Shown here one piece after another: positions 25,759 through 34,479 of a DNA stretch of 64,000 bases. Under the pieces are notes generated by a model. That model did no database searches. It saw nothing but the letters and a program-made list of their open reading frames with translations, and was not told the DNA's origin. Positions within the stretch are counted from its first letter, which is position 1, and every line of letters begins with the position of its first letter. This DNA is from an uncultured Blautia sp. GTDB taxonomy: Bacteria > Bacillota > Clostridia > Lachnospirales > Lachnospiraceae. The stretch is from assembly GCA_900551075.1 (NCBI GenBank), contig URVB01000002.1:145200-209199 (forward strand), given 5' to 3'. The position numbers were made by a program, and so were the translations under genes.

Positions 25759-26705
25759 GCCCCATTACCTCCCAACCGTACACGAGGATCCAGATAATGA
25801 TATATAATATCCGTTATCAGATTCACCAGTACATAAATAATCGCCATCCAGGCTACATAAGCCTGAATGATGGGGTAATCGCGCATAGTTATGGCATCGA
25901 CTGCCATTTTACCGACGCCGTCCCACATAAAAATATTTTCTACAATCGTTGTTCCGCCAAGCAGACTTCCGATTGATAATGCAAGCAAAGTAATAATCGT
26001 CAGCATTGATGACTTCATAACGCTTCTCCATATAATTACACGGGCACGTACACCTCTGGCTCTTGCCCCGGCCACATAATCTTTGTTTAATTCCTCCAGG
26101 ACGGCAGCCCTTACCTGTCTTGTATATTTGGATGCCATGGAAATCGTCAGCGTCAGGGTAGGAAGAACAAGACTGATTGCTAAATTATCTGAAGTAATGA
26201 CAGGAAACCAGTTCAGCCTGATAGATAGAAAATACATCAACACAAGCGCCGCAAAAAAGTTCGGCATGGAATTTCCTATAAAACTCAGGAAACGTATCAG
26301 GTAATCTATCCAACGATTATGCTTTACCGCGGATAAGATTCCAAGCGGAATCGCAAAGACTACGGTCATCAGAATTGATGAAAGTGTCAGCATCAGAGTT
26401 GCAGGCAGCTTTGATACAAATGTTTCAAACACATCTTTATGAGAAACATAACTCTCTCCCATATCACCGGTCAGCATTCCTACGAACCAGTTCGCATACT
26501 GAACAAGAAACGGCTTATCCAATCCATATGCAGCCTTCGCCTCATCAATGATTTCCTGAGAAACAGCCGTTCCCGCATTTTCATACATATAAGTAACAGC
26601 ATCTCCTCCAGCCAGCCTCATCATAGCGAAGGATAAAAAGGTAATCCCGATCAAAATAGGAATTAACTGCAATAATCTTTTTATAATATACTTGCCCATA
26701 GCCAC
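25755..26705 (-). CDS. Opp/Nik-type ABC permease (OppB/NikB-like)
   Basis: This 316-residue permease begins GKYIIKRLLQLIPILIGITF, the standard first helix of OppB/DppB/NikB, followed by VQYANWFVGMLTGDMGESY. The EAA loop is YVAGARARGVRARVIIWRSV. The frame opens with GTG at 26705; the ATG at 26699 is equally possible because AGAGAG lies just upstream. It is the first gene of the operon; the region upstream holds a decayed DJ-1 gene and no convincing promoter. Confidence 0.93.
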   Translation of the reverse strand: MAMGKYIIKRLLQLIPILIGITFLSFAMMRLAGGDAVTYMYENAGTAVSQEIIDEAKAAYGLDKPFLVQYANWFVGMLTGDMGESYVSHKDVFETFVSKLPATLMLTLSSILMTVVFAIPLGILSAVKHNRWIDYLIRFLSFIGNSMPNFFAALVLMYFLSIRLNWFPVITSDNLAISLVLPTLTLTISMASKYTRQVRAAVLEELNKDYVAGARARGVRARVIIWRSVMKSSMLTIITLLALSIGSLLGGTTIVENIFMWDGVGKMAVDAITMRDYPIIQAYVAWMAIIYVLVNLITDIIYHYLDPRVRLGGNGA

Positions 26706-26723
26706 TCTCTTTCTGTTCCTTCT

Positions 26724-27012
26724 TTAAAAAAACTGCTCCAAAGTCCGATTAACCTCCCTGACTTTCTCCATATCCCCGTTTTTTACGGCATCGTTCAGCT
26801 TCTCCCTCATATGCTGTTTCTGATCGCTTTGTCATAGCCGATTTCCTCTTGCTGATTATCGATAAATACCCTCCTCCTCTTCCGGATCCCATTGATAGCC
26901 CAATCCAGCAGCCAGCACAGCCTTTCATCTCCCCTGATCAGACGACGTGCCCCGCCGGGGCAAACGCCTCCATTGTATCAAATTCATCAAATAAAAATAC
27001 ATTTACCTTCAT
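26724..27012 (-). pseudogene. Decayed DJ-1/PfpI-family gene
   Basis: From an ATG at 27010-27012 the minus strand reads MKVNVFLFDEFDTMEAFAP, the usual N terminus of DJ-1/PfpI proteins, and soon meets a stop. One frame over GGARRLIRGDERLCWLLDWA follows, matching the next conserved block of the family. A third frame ends KLNDAVKNGDMEKVREVNRT and a stop at 26724. The central part, including the nucleophilic Cys region, is deleted. It is clearly non-functional and occupies most of the gap between the ABC operon and the hydrolase-methyltransferase gene. Confidence 0.6.
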
Positions 27013-27093
27013 AAAAGTTTTCCCCTTATATGTTTTATGGAAATCCGAACTTTTCTGAACCAAACATCTTTTCTAATATCCGGTGTCAACACG

Positions 27094-27130
27094 GAAAGGC
27101 AGTTATAGTTTTATCCTATAACTGCCTTTC
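27094..27130. repeat. 15-bp perfect hairpin
   Basis: Arms 27094-27108 and 27116-27130 are perfectly complementary around a 7-base loop, with no T tract on either side. The surrounding stretch 27131-27396 contains no gene I can support; a 55-codon plus-strand frame (27184-27351) after GGTGGAGGT is too weak to call. Confidence 0.6.
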
Positions 27131-27396
27131 GGAGGGATCCCTAGGATATCTCCAGTCTTTACACATCGATTTTGGGTGGAGGTATGATGTGCAATCATAT
27201 GAGTGATTCAGACACTGTTGTTCGTGTCATTGATCATATTTTAACAAATCACCGTATGAATACAAGCCACCCCAGGGGTTCATATTTTATTTTTTTTCGC
27301 ATCCTGAAAACCTTGATTTTTCAAGCTTTTTATTTAATTCACATAAAATGATATCCCTATCCCCCGCTTATGCAAAGCTCAAGCCCCGCCTCACTC

Positions 27397-29079
27397 CTAT
27401 TTCCTGGCACATAACAAAAACAGCGGTGTAGGGTTGTAAAACTCATCCTTATCCGGATAAATTCTGCTGCTGACGCCCAGATCAATGACAAACTCCATAG
27501 GCTGTATACGTCCCAGTACTTCCAAATCCCATGCCGGACGGCTGTAGGAGCTGACCGGAAGCTGACGCTTAATCTCTTCACATTCCCGCATCAGCTCTTC
27601 TTCAACTGCGTGATGTGCATGATTTTGCAAAAGACCGGAGGTATCTGCAAAATCAGCCAACCCATAATTGGCATCAAAATTCAGTAAAACCCCGCCTTTT
27701 TTTAAAACACGGACCCATTCTCTATATGCACGCTCCGCATGCGGCAGTGTCCACGTAAGATTTCTGGAAATCACCACATCGAAGGTTTCATCCGGAAATG
27801 TAAGCTGTTCCGCATCCATAATACGTAATTCGCATTCTGCACACTCTTCTCTGGCAAGCTCAATGGAATTTTCTATCATCTCAGGAGTCAGATCCGTTCC
27901 AATCACCTCATGGCCCAGCTTTGCCAGCAAAATAGTGAAAAACCCGGAACCGCATCCTACATCCAGAATTTTCAGCCTTCTGTCCTTGGGAAGCCGGCGG
28001 CTGATCTCCTCACGCCAGCGCTCTGCCATGGAACTATGAAGCTCTGCTTTTCTCTGCGCCAGAAAGCTTTCACTGCGTTTTCCCCAATAACGGACAATCC
28101 GTTCCTTCCGCTCATCATATTGGTTCACGATTCGTCCATAGGTAATCATGGGACCCTCTTTCAGAACCTGCAGGCTGCCTGTCTGATAGAGAATTACGCC
28201 ATCAAACTCAGCAACACTGATTTCCTTGACCCGGCCCTCGTAATCTCTTACCTCACCGAGGGATTCCCCTTTTTGTATCATATCCCCTGCATTTTTGAAA
28301 GGATACCAGCATCCTCCATGGGAGGCAACCTGATAACAGAGATCCGTGACTTCCAGAGGATAATATTTCCGGTAATCCTTCTGTCCGCGATATACGCCCA
28401 AATGGCAGAGAATATTTCGTACATCTCTTCTGGTAGAACGAACCTCCTCATAGCTCCACTGCCCCATACCGCCCCGCTCGATCAGAATACTGGGAATTCC
28501 TTTCGAAGCTGCATAATTGTAGGAGCCGCCGGATCCCACGTCCGATTTCACCATATAAGGAACATCCACCTGCTCTGCCATTTTCCGTGACATGGCAACT
28601 ACTTCCTCGGACGCTTTGCCTGCATAATACACATAGGAGGTTAACTGCTCATAGTCATCACCGCTGTGTAGATCAATATAATAGTCCGCAATTGGCTGCA
28701 GTTCCCTCGCCACCGCCCAGGCAAGCCGCTCCATCTCCGTGCCATCCGGATTACCCGGGAAAACCCGATTCAGATTTTTGCCATCTTCCAATCCCATACT
28801 TCCATTTCTGGCTTCAAAGGCCGGCAGATTCGTCACCTTTACAATTACGATCGTTCCGGCAACCTTCTCGATTTTTAATTTCTGCCCTAATTCAATGGCC
28901 GCCTGAATCCCCACATACTCCCCGGCATGTACACCGGCAGTAATCAATACCGTCTTTCCCTTCTCTGCTCCATGAAAGATTGCCGCCGGAAGCCGGATAT
29001 TCCCTTCTGCCAATTCCAGCCAGCCGCTCCGGCACTGTCCCGGCATTACTTCCATATTTCCCAAACGGAATTTTTCCAT
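27397..29079 (-). CDS. Fusion of M14/AstE-like zinc hydrolase and class I SAM methyltransferase
   Basis: This 560-residue two-domain protein has an N-terminal domain (about 1-330) of succinylglutamate desuccinylase/aspartoacylase type in the M14 fold. ITAGVHAGEYVGIQAA supplies the H-x-x-E zinc ligands, YYIDLHSGDDYE the third His, and ILIERGGMGQWS the catalytic Glu. The C-terminal domain (about 345-560) is a SAM methyltransferase with motif I ILDVGCGSGFFTILLAKLG, then GTDLTPEMI and FDVVISRN. The ATG at 29077-29079 is chosen because the promoter at 29150-29178 excludes the longer frame. It lies upstream of the Opp/Nik ABC operon on the same strand. Its role is unknown; modification or release of an imported small chelator is one idea. 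Confidence 0.85.
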   Translation of the reverse strand: MEKFRLGNMEVMPGQCRSGWLELAEGNIRLPAAIFHGAEKGKTVLITAGVHAGEYVGIQAAIELGQKLKIEKVAGTIVIVKVTNLPAFEARNGSMGLEDGKNLNRVFPGNPDGTEMERLAWAVARELQPIADYYIDLHSGDDYEQLTSYVYYAGKASEEVVAMSRKMAEQVDVPYMVKSDVGSGGSYNYAASKGIPSILIERGGMGQWSYEEVRSTRRDVRNILCHLGVYRGQKDYRKYYPLEVTDLCYQVASHGGCWYPFKNAGDMIQKGESLGEVRDYEGRVKEISVAEFDGVILYQTGSLQVLKEGPMITYGRIVNQYDERKERIVRYWGKRSESFLAQRKAELHSSMAERWREEISRRLPKDRRLKILDVGCGSGFFTILLAKLGHEVIGTDLTPEMIENSIELAREECAECELRIMDAEQLTFPDETFDVVISRNLTWTLPHAERAYREWVRVLKKGGVLLNFDANYGLADFADTSGLLQNHAHHAVEEELMRECEEIKRQLPVSSYSRPAWDLEVLGRIQPMEFVIDLGVSSRIYPDKDEFYNPTPLFLLCARK

Positions 29080-29149
29080 AGTTTTATCATATCCCTCCCT
29101 TATTTCTTTCCCGGCACCAAAAACGAGACGCAGCCGGATACTTTTTCCT

Positions 29150-29178
29150 ATTATAAAAAACACTGCTCTTTTCGGCAA
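29150..29178 (-). promoter_or_regulatory. Promoter of the hydrolase-methyltransferase gene
   Basis: TTGCCG (29173-29178), 17 bases and TATAAT (29150-29155) on the minus strand. Confidence 0.6.
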
Positions 29179-29306
29179 CCCTCCCAGGGGGATATTTTCT
29201 CTCATTGCATTCGGAACAAAATGGAGCTGCATCCCCTCTTGGGGGATGACGGATTTATCTTAACGAACTGACACTGGAAGTGAACAAAGCCTCACTGCCA
29301 GTCAGC

Positions 29307-30125
29307 TCACAGCATCTTTGGAATTTGACTTGAATGAATCCCCATAATCTCTCTTGCTTCCTCCGGGGTAGCGGGCTCCAGTTCCATTTTCCTAATAAGC
29401 TCTGTCAGATACTGCACCTCCTGATAATTGTAAGCCGCAATCTCTCCTTCACCCATATACCGGCTGTCTTCAAAACCAATGCGCACAAGAGTTGCCCCTA
29501 CCGCTACCGCCGCTGCCAAAAAGGCCCAATTATTCCTTCCGAAATGGGTTACCCCCCACAGAGCATCCGCCGGAACAAAAGAACGGAATGCCATCAGCGC
29601 CTCTATTGTAGGCTGCATTCCTCCTCTGTGCCCAAACACAAGATTATATAACACAGGAGTACGCATGGGGATTTCCTTTTTAATGAATTCAACATTATGA
29701 ATCATTCCGATATCAAACACTTCTACCTCCGGGATAATTCCTTTTTCATAGCATTTCCCGGCACAGTAACGAATGTCCTCAAAGGAATTACGGTATACTG
29801 CTTCCCCAAGATTGGTAGAGCCGCCGTTGAGAGAAGCACTTTCCACCTTCTCATACTCCAGCGGATAGCATCTTTCTATAATATTCATCTCTGATACACC
29901 GCCTGTAGACGCCTGTACCACCACATCCGTTTTTTCCAGAATACGTGTAAAAGCCTCTGCCAGATTCGAAATGTCCGGGGTCAACCCGCCCTCTCTTGTT
30001 TTGCAGTGCAGATGGCATACAGATGCTCCTGCTTTCACGCATTCTGCAACATCCTGCGCAAGTACCTCAGGAAGCAGCGGTTCGGACCCTGCTACCGGAG
30101 CTACAGATATAATTACTTTTCTCAT
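29307..30125 (-). CDS. Beta-keto acid cleavage enzyme (BKACE, formerly DUF849)
   Basis: This 272-residue TIM-barrel enzyme opens RKVIISVAPVAGSEP; the zinc-binding pair is GASVCHLHCKTREGG (H-x-H), and later come VVVQASTGGVSEM, VEVFDIGMI and GVTHFGRNNW. This is the pattern of 3-keto-5-aminohexanoate cleavage enzyme (Kce) and its relatives, which condense a beta-keto acid with acetyl-CoA and release acetoacetate plus a CoA ester. It lies 26 bases downstream of the FadR-type regulator and is probably the last gene of the TRAP/GH127 cluster. The real beta-keto acid substrate is unknown. Confidence 0.88.
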   Translation of the reverse strand: MRKVIISVAPVAGSEPLLPEVLAQDVAECVKAGASVCHLHCKTREGGLTPDISNLAEAFTRILEKTDVVVQASTGGVSEMNIIERCYPLEYEKVESASLNGGSTNLGEAVYRNSFEDIRYCAGKCYEKGIIPEVEVFDIGMIHNVEFIKKEIPMRTPVLYNLVFGHRGGMQPTIEALMAFRSFVPADALWGVTHFGRNNWAFLAAAVAVGATLVRIGFEDSRYMGEGEIAAYNYQEVQYLTELIRKMELEPATPEEAREIMGIHSSQIPKML

Positions 30126-30151
30126 ATAATCCCCCCATCACTGAGGCAGCT

Positions 30152-30871
30152 TTATTTTTCTTTCCAGTATATATAATGGTTCAGAACTGCCTTCTCTATC
30201 TGGTCGAATTGTTTGTTTTCTATTACCCGGATAAGCTGGTTATGAAGCTCTATAAAGTTTTCTCCTTCACCCTTGTCTGCAATTTTTTCTACGGTACGCC
30301 TTCGGGAAGGGATGGTGATTCTGGTAATATAATCCGTTATATTCACCAACTGCACATTATTCGCCATTTTTGCAATAACGCTGTGGAATTCCTCGTCATA
30401 TGCTATGATTTTATCCACAGAAGGCGCTTTTTCTGTAAAAGCAGCTTCCATTTTCTTTACAATCGCTTTCAGGTGCCCGAGCAGTCCCTGGGAATCCTCC
30501 TGCCTGAGAACTACATAAAGAGTTCCGATATCCATAACCGTACGCAGTTTTATAAAATCCTGCCAGATGTCTTTTTGCAGGATAATTCCATAAAGCATGG
30601 GGTCCAGCATCCTCTGATTGTATGAATCACATACAAAGGTCCCCTCCGCTCTTTTAATATAAATCACACCATATGCTTCCAATATTTTTATAGCTTCACG
30701 GATGGAATTACGGGCTACTCCCAGGTCTCTGGAAAGCTCCAGCTCTGTGGGAAGCTTATCCCCGGGCTTCAGTTCTCCCTTGATAATTGCGGAAATAATC
30801 ACGTCAATCACACAATCCACTACGGATTTGTTTGGCAAAGTTGTATTTAATATTGTTTTTTTCTCTTCCAT
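30152..30871 (-). CDS. GntR-family regulator, FadR subfamily
   Basis: This 239-residue protein has an N-terminal GntR winged helix (GELKPGDKLPTELELSRDLG, then VARNSIREAIKILEAYGVI and a wing ending EGTFVC) and a C-terminal FCD effector domain. The metal-binding residues of FCD are suggested by DEEFHSVIAKM and ELHNQLIRVIE. The ATG at 30869-30871 with AAGAG 8 bases upstream is preferred over the GTG three codons earlier. FadR-type regulators respond to organic acids and sugar acids. Its place in the TRAP/sugar-acid kinase cluster suggests that it controls that cluster. Confidence 0.9.
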   Translation of the reverse strand: MEEKKTILNTTLPNKSVVDCVIDVIISAIIKGELKPGDKLPTELELSRDLGVARNSIREAIKILEAYGVIYIKRAEGTFVCDSYNQRMLDPMLYGIILQKDIWQDFIKLRTVMDIGTLYVVLRQEDSQGLLGHLKAIVKKMEAAFTEKAPSVDKIIAYDEEFHSVIAKMANNVQLVNITDYITRITIPSRRRTVEKIADKGEGENFIELHNQLIRVIENKQFDQIEKAVLNHYIYWKEK

Positions 30872-30915
30872 ACCGACCACTCTTTATCTTCATATTTGCG
30901 TTGTGACACCCTTTT

Positions 30916-31431
30916 TCAGCCCCGCTTCCTGTCTTTTATTTTTACCTGCCCGGAGTTTGGAAGATGGCGTAATATCTCCAGAAGCTTGTCTTCGGCGCCA
31001 TTCATCTGACGTCTTGGAATCAGCAGGGCATGGGAGCCATCCACATACAGCAACAGGCTCCTTTTGCCCCACACAATCTGAGGAAAAACTGCAAAAGGCA
31101 GTTTTCGGCGGACTCCGTTCTGGCAGACCAGAACCTTTTCCTCATCAATCTCATATTGAATCTCTGTTTCCGTTTTTTCCATTTTTACTGCACGCAGGTA
31201 AAGACAGACAGGCGTCACTGCAGGATTCAGAAGACCGACCAGCACCAGAAGGAGGGTGAGTATTGTTTCCACCTCTCCGGCTGTGTACCAGGCAATTGCC
31301 AAAAACAGAATGCTGATGCCAATTCGTACTGCCCCCGCTGTTCCGCTGAAACTATAATACATTATATAAGAATAAATTTCCAGTACATTTGGTTTACATT
31401 TAAACTTCACTTGTATTTCCATCTTATCCAT
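30916..31431 (-). CDS. YcxB-like membrane protein
   Basis: This 171-residue protein has two hydrophobic segments (AVRIGISILFLAIAWY and VETILTLLLVLVGLLN) followed by a soluble C-terminal domain with VWGKRSLLLYVDGSHALLIP and RRQM. That domain pattern matches the YcxB-like family (PF14317), which has a PH-like fold and no established function. It is located between the TRAP large permease and the FadR-type regulator. Family assignment is moderate; function is unknown. Confidence 0.7.
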   Translation of the reverse strand: MDKMEIQVKFKCKPNVLEIYSYIMYYSFSGTAGAVRIGISILFLAIAWYTAGEVETILTLLLVLVGLLNPAVTPVCLYLRAVKMEKTETEIQYEIDEEKVLVCQNGVRRKLPFAVFPQIVWGKRSLLLYVDGSHALLIPRRQMNGAEDKLLEILRHLPNSGQVKIKDRKRG

Positions 31432-31452
31432 TCCCCTCTTATGCCGGCCGCA

Positions 31453-32739
31453 TTATACCCCATAAAGCATATTCGGCAGCCAGGTACTCAGCTGCGGAAC
31501 CAACGTTACCAGCAAAAGCACAACTATCAGTGGTACATAATAGGGCATCATGGCCTTTACCATCTTCTGGAAGGAGACGCCCGTGATAGCCTGCCCCAGA
31601 AACAGCGCGCTGCCAAAGGGTGGAGTAAAAATTCCGATCACCACATTCAGGCAGACAATTACGCCGAAATGTACCGGACTTACTCCCAGGGAAATAAGCG
31701 CAGGAAGCAAAATCGGAGTAAAAATCATAATTGCAATGTTGGAGTCCATAAACATGCCAATAACCAAAAACGCTACGTTAATAGCCAGCAAAAGAATAAC
31801 GGAATTATCTGTCAGTCCAAGAACAAGGTTCTGCACCAGCGCTGGTATTCCCGAACGGCTGATTACCTGGGCAAAAAGGCTGGCCGCACCGCAGATGAAC
31901 ATCATGGAGGCAATATTTCCCACGCTCTCCTTCGCTGTATTTACCAGGGCCTTTATAGACACTCCTTTATAGAAAATACCGCCTACAATAACTGCACATA
32001 CCGCTGCCAGGCTGGCAAGCTCGGAGGGTGCAAAGGAGCCGCTATACATACCGCCCAGCAAAATAAGCGGCACACAGAAGGCCGGAATTCCCTTCAGGAA
32101 TACCTTCAGAAGATGCTGAAAGCCGCCCTCCTCGTGATAGGTCGGCCAGTCCAGCTTTCTTGCCCGAAAGCCAACAATAGCCATCATTGCAATTGTCAGT
32201 ATCAGTGCCGGAACCACACCTGCCATAAGCATGGTAATTCCCGACTGCTCCGCATAAAGAGCGTATAACATCAGCGGTACACTGGGCGGGAAAATCGGGC
32301 CGATTGCCGATGATGCAAGGGTAATTCCAGTAGCATCCTCCATAGAATACCCTGCTGTAGTCATGGCCTTAATTTCAATTTTTCCAAGACCTCCTACATC
32401 CGCCAGAGCCGCACCGGACATTCCGGCAAATACAAGGCTTGCCACTACATTTACCTGTGCCAGACCGCCCTTCATTCGTCCAATAGGCGTCACCAGAATA
32501 GATTTAAAGAGAGAGTCTGTCAGATTCACATTGTTCATAAGAGTTCCGGCAAAAATGAACATTGGAATTGCCACCATGGTAATGGAATTCATAGACGACC
32601 CCATTTTCTGAATCATAACGCTGACATTGAGTCCCACTGAAAGGAAATAGACTCCCGCTGTCGCGTACATAACATATGCCACCGGCAATCCGGTCGCCAG
32701 CAGCACCAGAAATAATATAATTACAGATACTCCACTCAT
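31453..32739 (-). CDS. dctM: TRAP transporter large permease (DctM)
   Basis: This 428-residue, roughly twelve-helix protein has the DctM hallmark segments: VMYATAGVYFLSVGLNVSVM near the N terminus, GGLAQVNVVASLVFAGMSGA and SIGAIFPPSV-like SSAIGPIFPPSVPLM, then MFMDSNIAIMIFTPILLPAL. It transports a carboxylate-bearing substrate with Na+, fed by the DctP protein. Its start overlaps the small permease stop by 4 bases. It belongs to the cluster with the GH127 enzyme and the DUF1537 kinase. Confidence 0.93.
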   Translation of the reverse strand: MSGVSVIILFLVLLATGLPVAYVMYATAGVYFLSVGLNVSVMIQKMGSSMNSITMVAIPMFIFAGTLMNNVNLTDSLFKSILVTPIGRMKGGLAQVNVVASLVFAGMSGAALADVGGLGKIEIKAMTTAGYSMEDATGITLASSAIGPIFPPSVPLMLYALYAEQSGITMLMAGVVPALILTIAMMAIVGFRARKLDWPTYHEEGGFQHLLKVFLKGIPAFCVPLILLGGMYSGSFAPSELASLAAVCAVIVGGIFYKGVSIKALVNTAKESVGNIASMMFICGAASLFAQVISRSGIPALVQNLVLGLTDNSVILLLAINVAFLVIGMFMDSNIAIMIFTPILLPALISLGVSPVHFGVIVCLNVVIGIFTPPFGSALFLGQAITGVSFQKMVKAMMPYYVPLIVVLLLVTLVPQLSTWLPNMLYGV

Positions 32740-33257
32740 ACCTCTTCTCCTCCTTTCTGCTGCTCTTTAAGTTTCTTTTCCTTCTTCACAAGCAGGTCAA
32801 GTACCTCTGTCAGCATTTCCACCAGGGACAGAAAAATTCCAATTCCAATGGCACCGTAATACAGCCAGTTAGGAAATTTGGACGCTGCCAGCACTACCTG
32901 ACCAAGCTTGCTCATATATCCCCGGAATCCTATCGCCATCAAAATCAGGACAAAAAGGATGATAAGAAAATGAAGCACCGAAAACACCTTCTGCACAGCC
33001 CGCGGCATCACATCATATAATGCCGTTACCTTTAAATTTGTATTATGATGAAGATTCACCGGCATTCCGATAAAGAGCAGCACAATTACGAAAAAGCAGG
33101 CAACCTCATATCCCCACACGATGCTTACATGCAGCACCTCTCTGGCCATTACTGTAATAAATACCATCAGTACAGAGCAGTACACACAAATTGACTGAAT
33201 TGGAAAAATAATTTTTTCGATTTTGTCCATTATGGGACGCAAAAAGTTTTTTTCCAT
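32736..33257 (-). CDS. dctQ: TRAP transporter small permease (DctQ)
   Basis: This 173-residue, four-helix protein has VMVFITVMAREVLHVSIVWG (then YEVA), the conserved DctQ motif, and VTALYDVMPRAVQKVFSVLH. AGGAGGT lies 6 bases before the ATG. It overlaps dctM by 4 bases. The 153-base gap from dctP contains strong hairpins, which may lower expression of the permeases relative to the binding protein. Confidence 0.9.
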   Translation of the reverse strand: MEKNFLRPIMDKIEKIIFPIQSICVYCSVLMVFITVMAREVLHVSIVWGYEVACFFVIVLLFIGMPVNLHHNTNLKVTALYDVMPRAVQKVFSVLHFLIILFVLILMAIGFRGYMSKLGQVVLAASKFPNWLYYGAIGIGIFLSLVEMLTEVLDLLVKKEKKLKEQQKGGEEV

Positions 33258-33270
33258 AACAATACCTCCT

Positions 33271-33359
33271 GCCGGAGCCTGCTACTCCGGCTTTTCCTTT
33301 CCTATACTCAGAAACCTTTGCCTGTCCCCGATTACTTCAAAGGTCACGGCAAAGGTTTC
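33271..33359 (-). promoter_or_regulatory. Intercistronic hairpins between dctP and dctQ
   Basis: A perfect 12-base inverted repeat (33311-33322 with 33348-33359) and a GCCGGAG/CTCCGGC hairpin (33271-33291) fill the gap after dctP. The second ends just before the dctQ ribosome site. They could stabilise the dctP end of the transcript or attenuate readthrough. Confidence 0.5.
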
Positions 33360-33410
33360 CATCAATTTCTTCTATTCAGTCAGAATTTCTGACAGCACAG
33401 CCACCATTTA

Positions 33411-34424
33411 TTAATATCCAAAGTACTCGTCCAGACGGTCAAAGTACTCCTGATATTTCGAATATTTTTCACTTTTAAGCTTGTCGGTACGCTCTTTGAA
33501 CGCATCAATGTCAAGTCCGTCTTCCTCTGTAATGATTGTCATTCCGTTTTCTTCACAGGTCTTACGGTATTCTTCCTGATTTTCCTGCTGAGAGGTATAG
33601 GTCCAGTCTGCCATTGCCTTCTGTGCATCCTTCAGTACCTGCTGGTCTTCCTCAGAGAGGCTGTCCCAGAGTGAATTGTTAATAACGCCGACTGCGGAAT
33701 CATAGATATGATTTGTTTCCATAACATATTTCTGGCAATCCCACAACTGATAGGATACCAGTGTGGAATAAGGATTTTCCTGACCTTCTACTGTACCGGT
33801 GGAAAGTGCGGTAGGTGTTTCTGTCCAGTCAATGGGCACTGGTGTTCCGCCAAGTCCTTCTACAGCCAATGTGTAAACATCATTGGTGATGGAACGAATC
33901 TTATGTCCCTCCAGGTCATCCGGAGAATATACCTCAAAGTTACAGGTCAGCTGACGTGCCTCATAGGATGCAGATGTGCCGAAGCAGGTAAGGCCGCTGG
34001 CCTCCTGAAAAGCGTCCAGAATTTCACTTAACACTTTATTGTTCTCTACATCCATCAGTTTCTTATTGTCTTCTCCGTTTTTTACCAGGTAAGGAATGGA
34101 AAAAATTTCCATGTCCTGATATAAGCTGGACAGTTGTGCAAAGCTGGAGTGCGTAATATCAATCGTACCCATAACAACGCCTTCTACTGCCTCCTGAATG
34201 CCGCCCAGCTCTCCATTATAGTAGGGCTCAATCTGAATCGTATCGCTGTGCTCATTTACATAGTCTACAAATACCTGTGTAGCCTGTCCATTCGTGGACT
34301 CCTTACTGTTGTGCTGTGCAAGGGTCAGCACCTTTGCCTCATCTGCAAATACAGCCGTTGCAGAACCGCCCAAAATTGTTGTTGCCAACCCCGCTGCCAG
34401 GCAAACTGATAATACCTTCTTCAT
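33411..34424 (-). CDS. dctP: TRAP transporter substrate-binding protein (DctP)
   Basis: This 337-residue DctP-type binding protein has a signal (MKKVLSVCLAAGLATTILGG to AVFA-DEA) with signal-peptidase-I cleavage and no proper lipobox. LAQHNSKESTNGQATQVFVD is the N-terminal lobe, followed by YYNGELGGIQEAVEGVVMG. The substrate-carboxylate Arg region is DLEGHKIRSITNDVYTLAVE, then GGTPVPIDWTETPTALSTG and VEGQENPYS, the classic DctP GQEN motif. The ligand is predicted to be an organic or sugar acid. Confidence 0.92.
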   Translation of the reverse strand: MKKVLSVCLAAGLATTILGGSATAVFADEAKVLTLAQHNSKESTNGQATQVFVDYVNEHSDTIQIEPYYNGELGGIQEAVEGVVMGTIDITHSSFAQLSSLYQDMEIFSIPYLVKNGEDNKKLMDVENNKVLSEILDAFQEASGLTCFGTSASYEARQLTCNFEVYSPDDLEGHKIRSITNDVYTLAVEGLGGTPVPIDWTETPTALSTGTVEGQENPYSTLVSYQLWDCQKYVMETNHIYDSAVGVINNSLWDSLSEEDQQVLKDAQKAMADWTYTSQQENQEEYRKTCEENGMTIITEEDGLDIDAFKERTDKLKSEKYSKYQEYFDRLDEYFGY

Positions 34425-34479
34425 TTTCTTAATCTCCTTTTTCTTTTATTTTTATAGCTTTCGCTGTAAATCCTGTGTT

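Noticed and set aside
27184..27351. 55-codon plus-strand frame (MMCNHMSDSDTVVRVIDH...) after GGTGGAGGT
   Set aside because: The ribosome site is too close to the first ATG, no promoter or homologue is recognisable, and it runs into AT-rich sequence; insufficient support.
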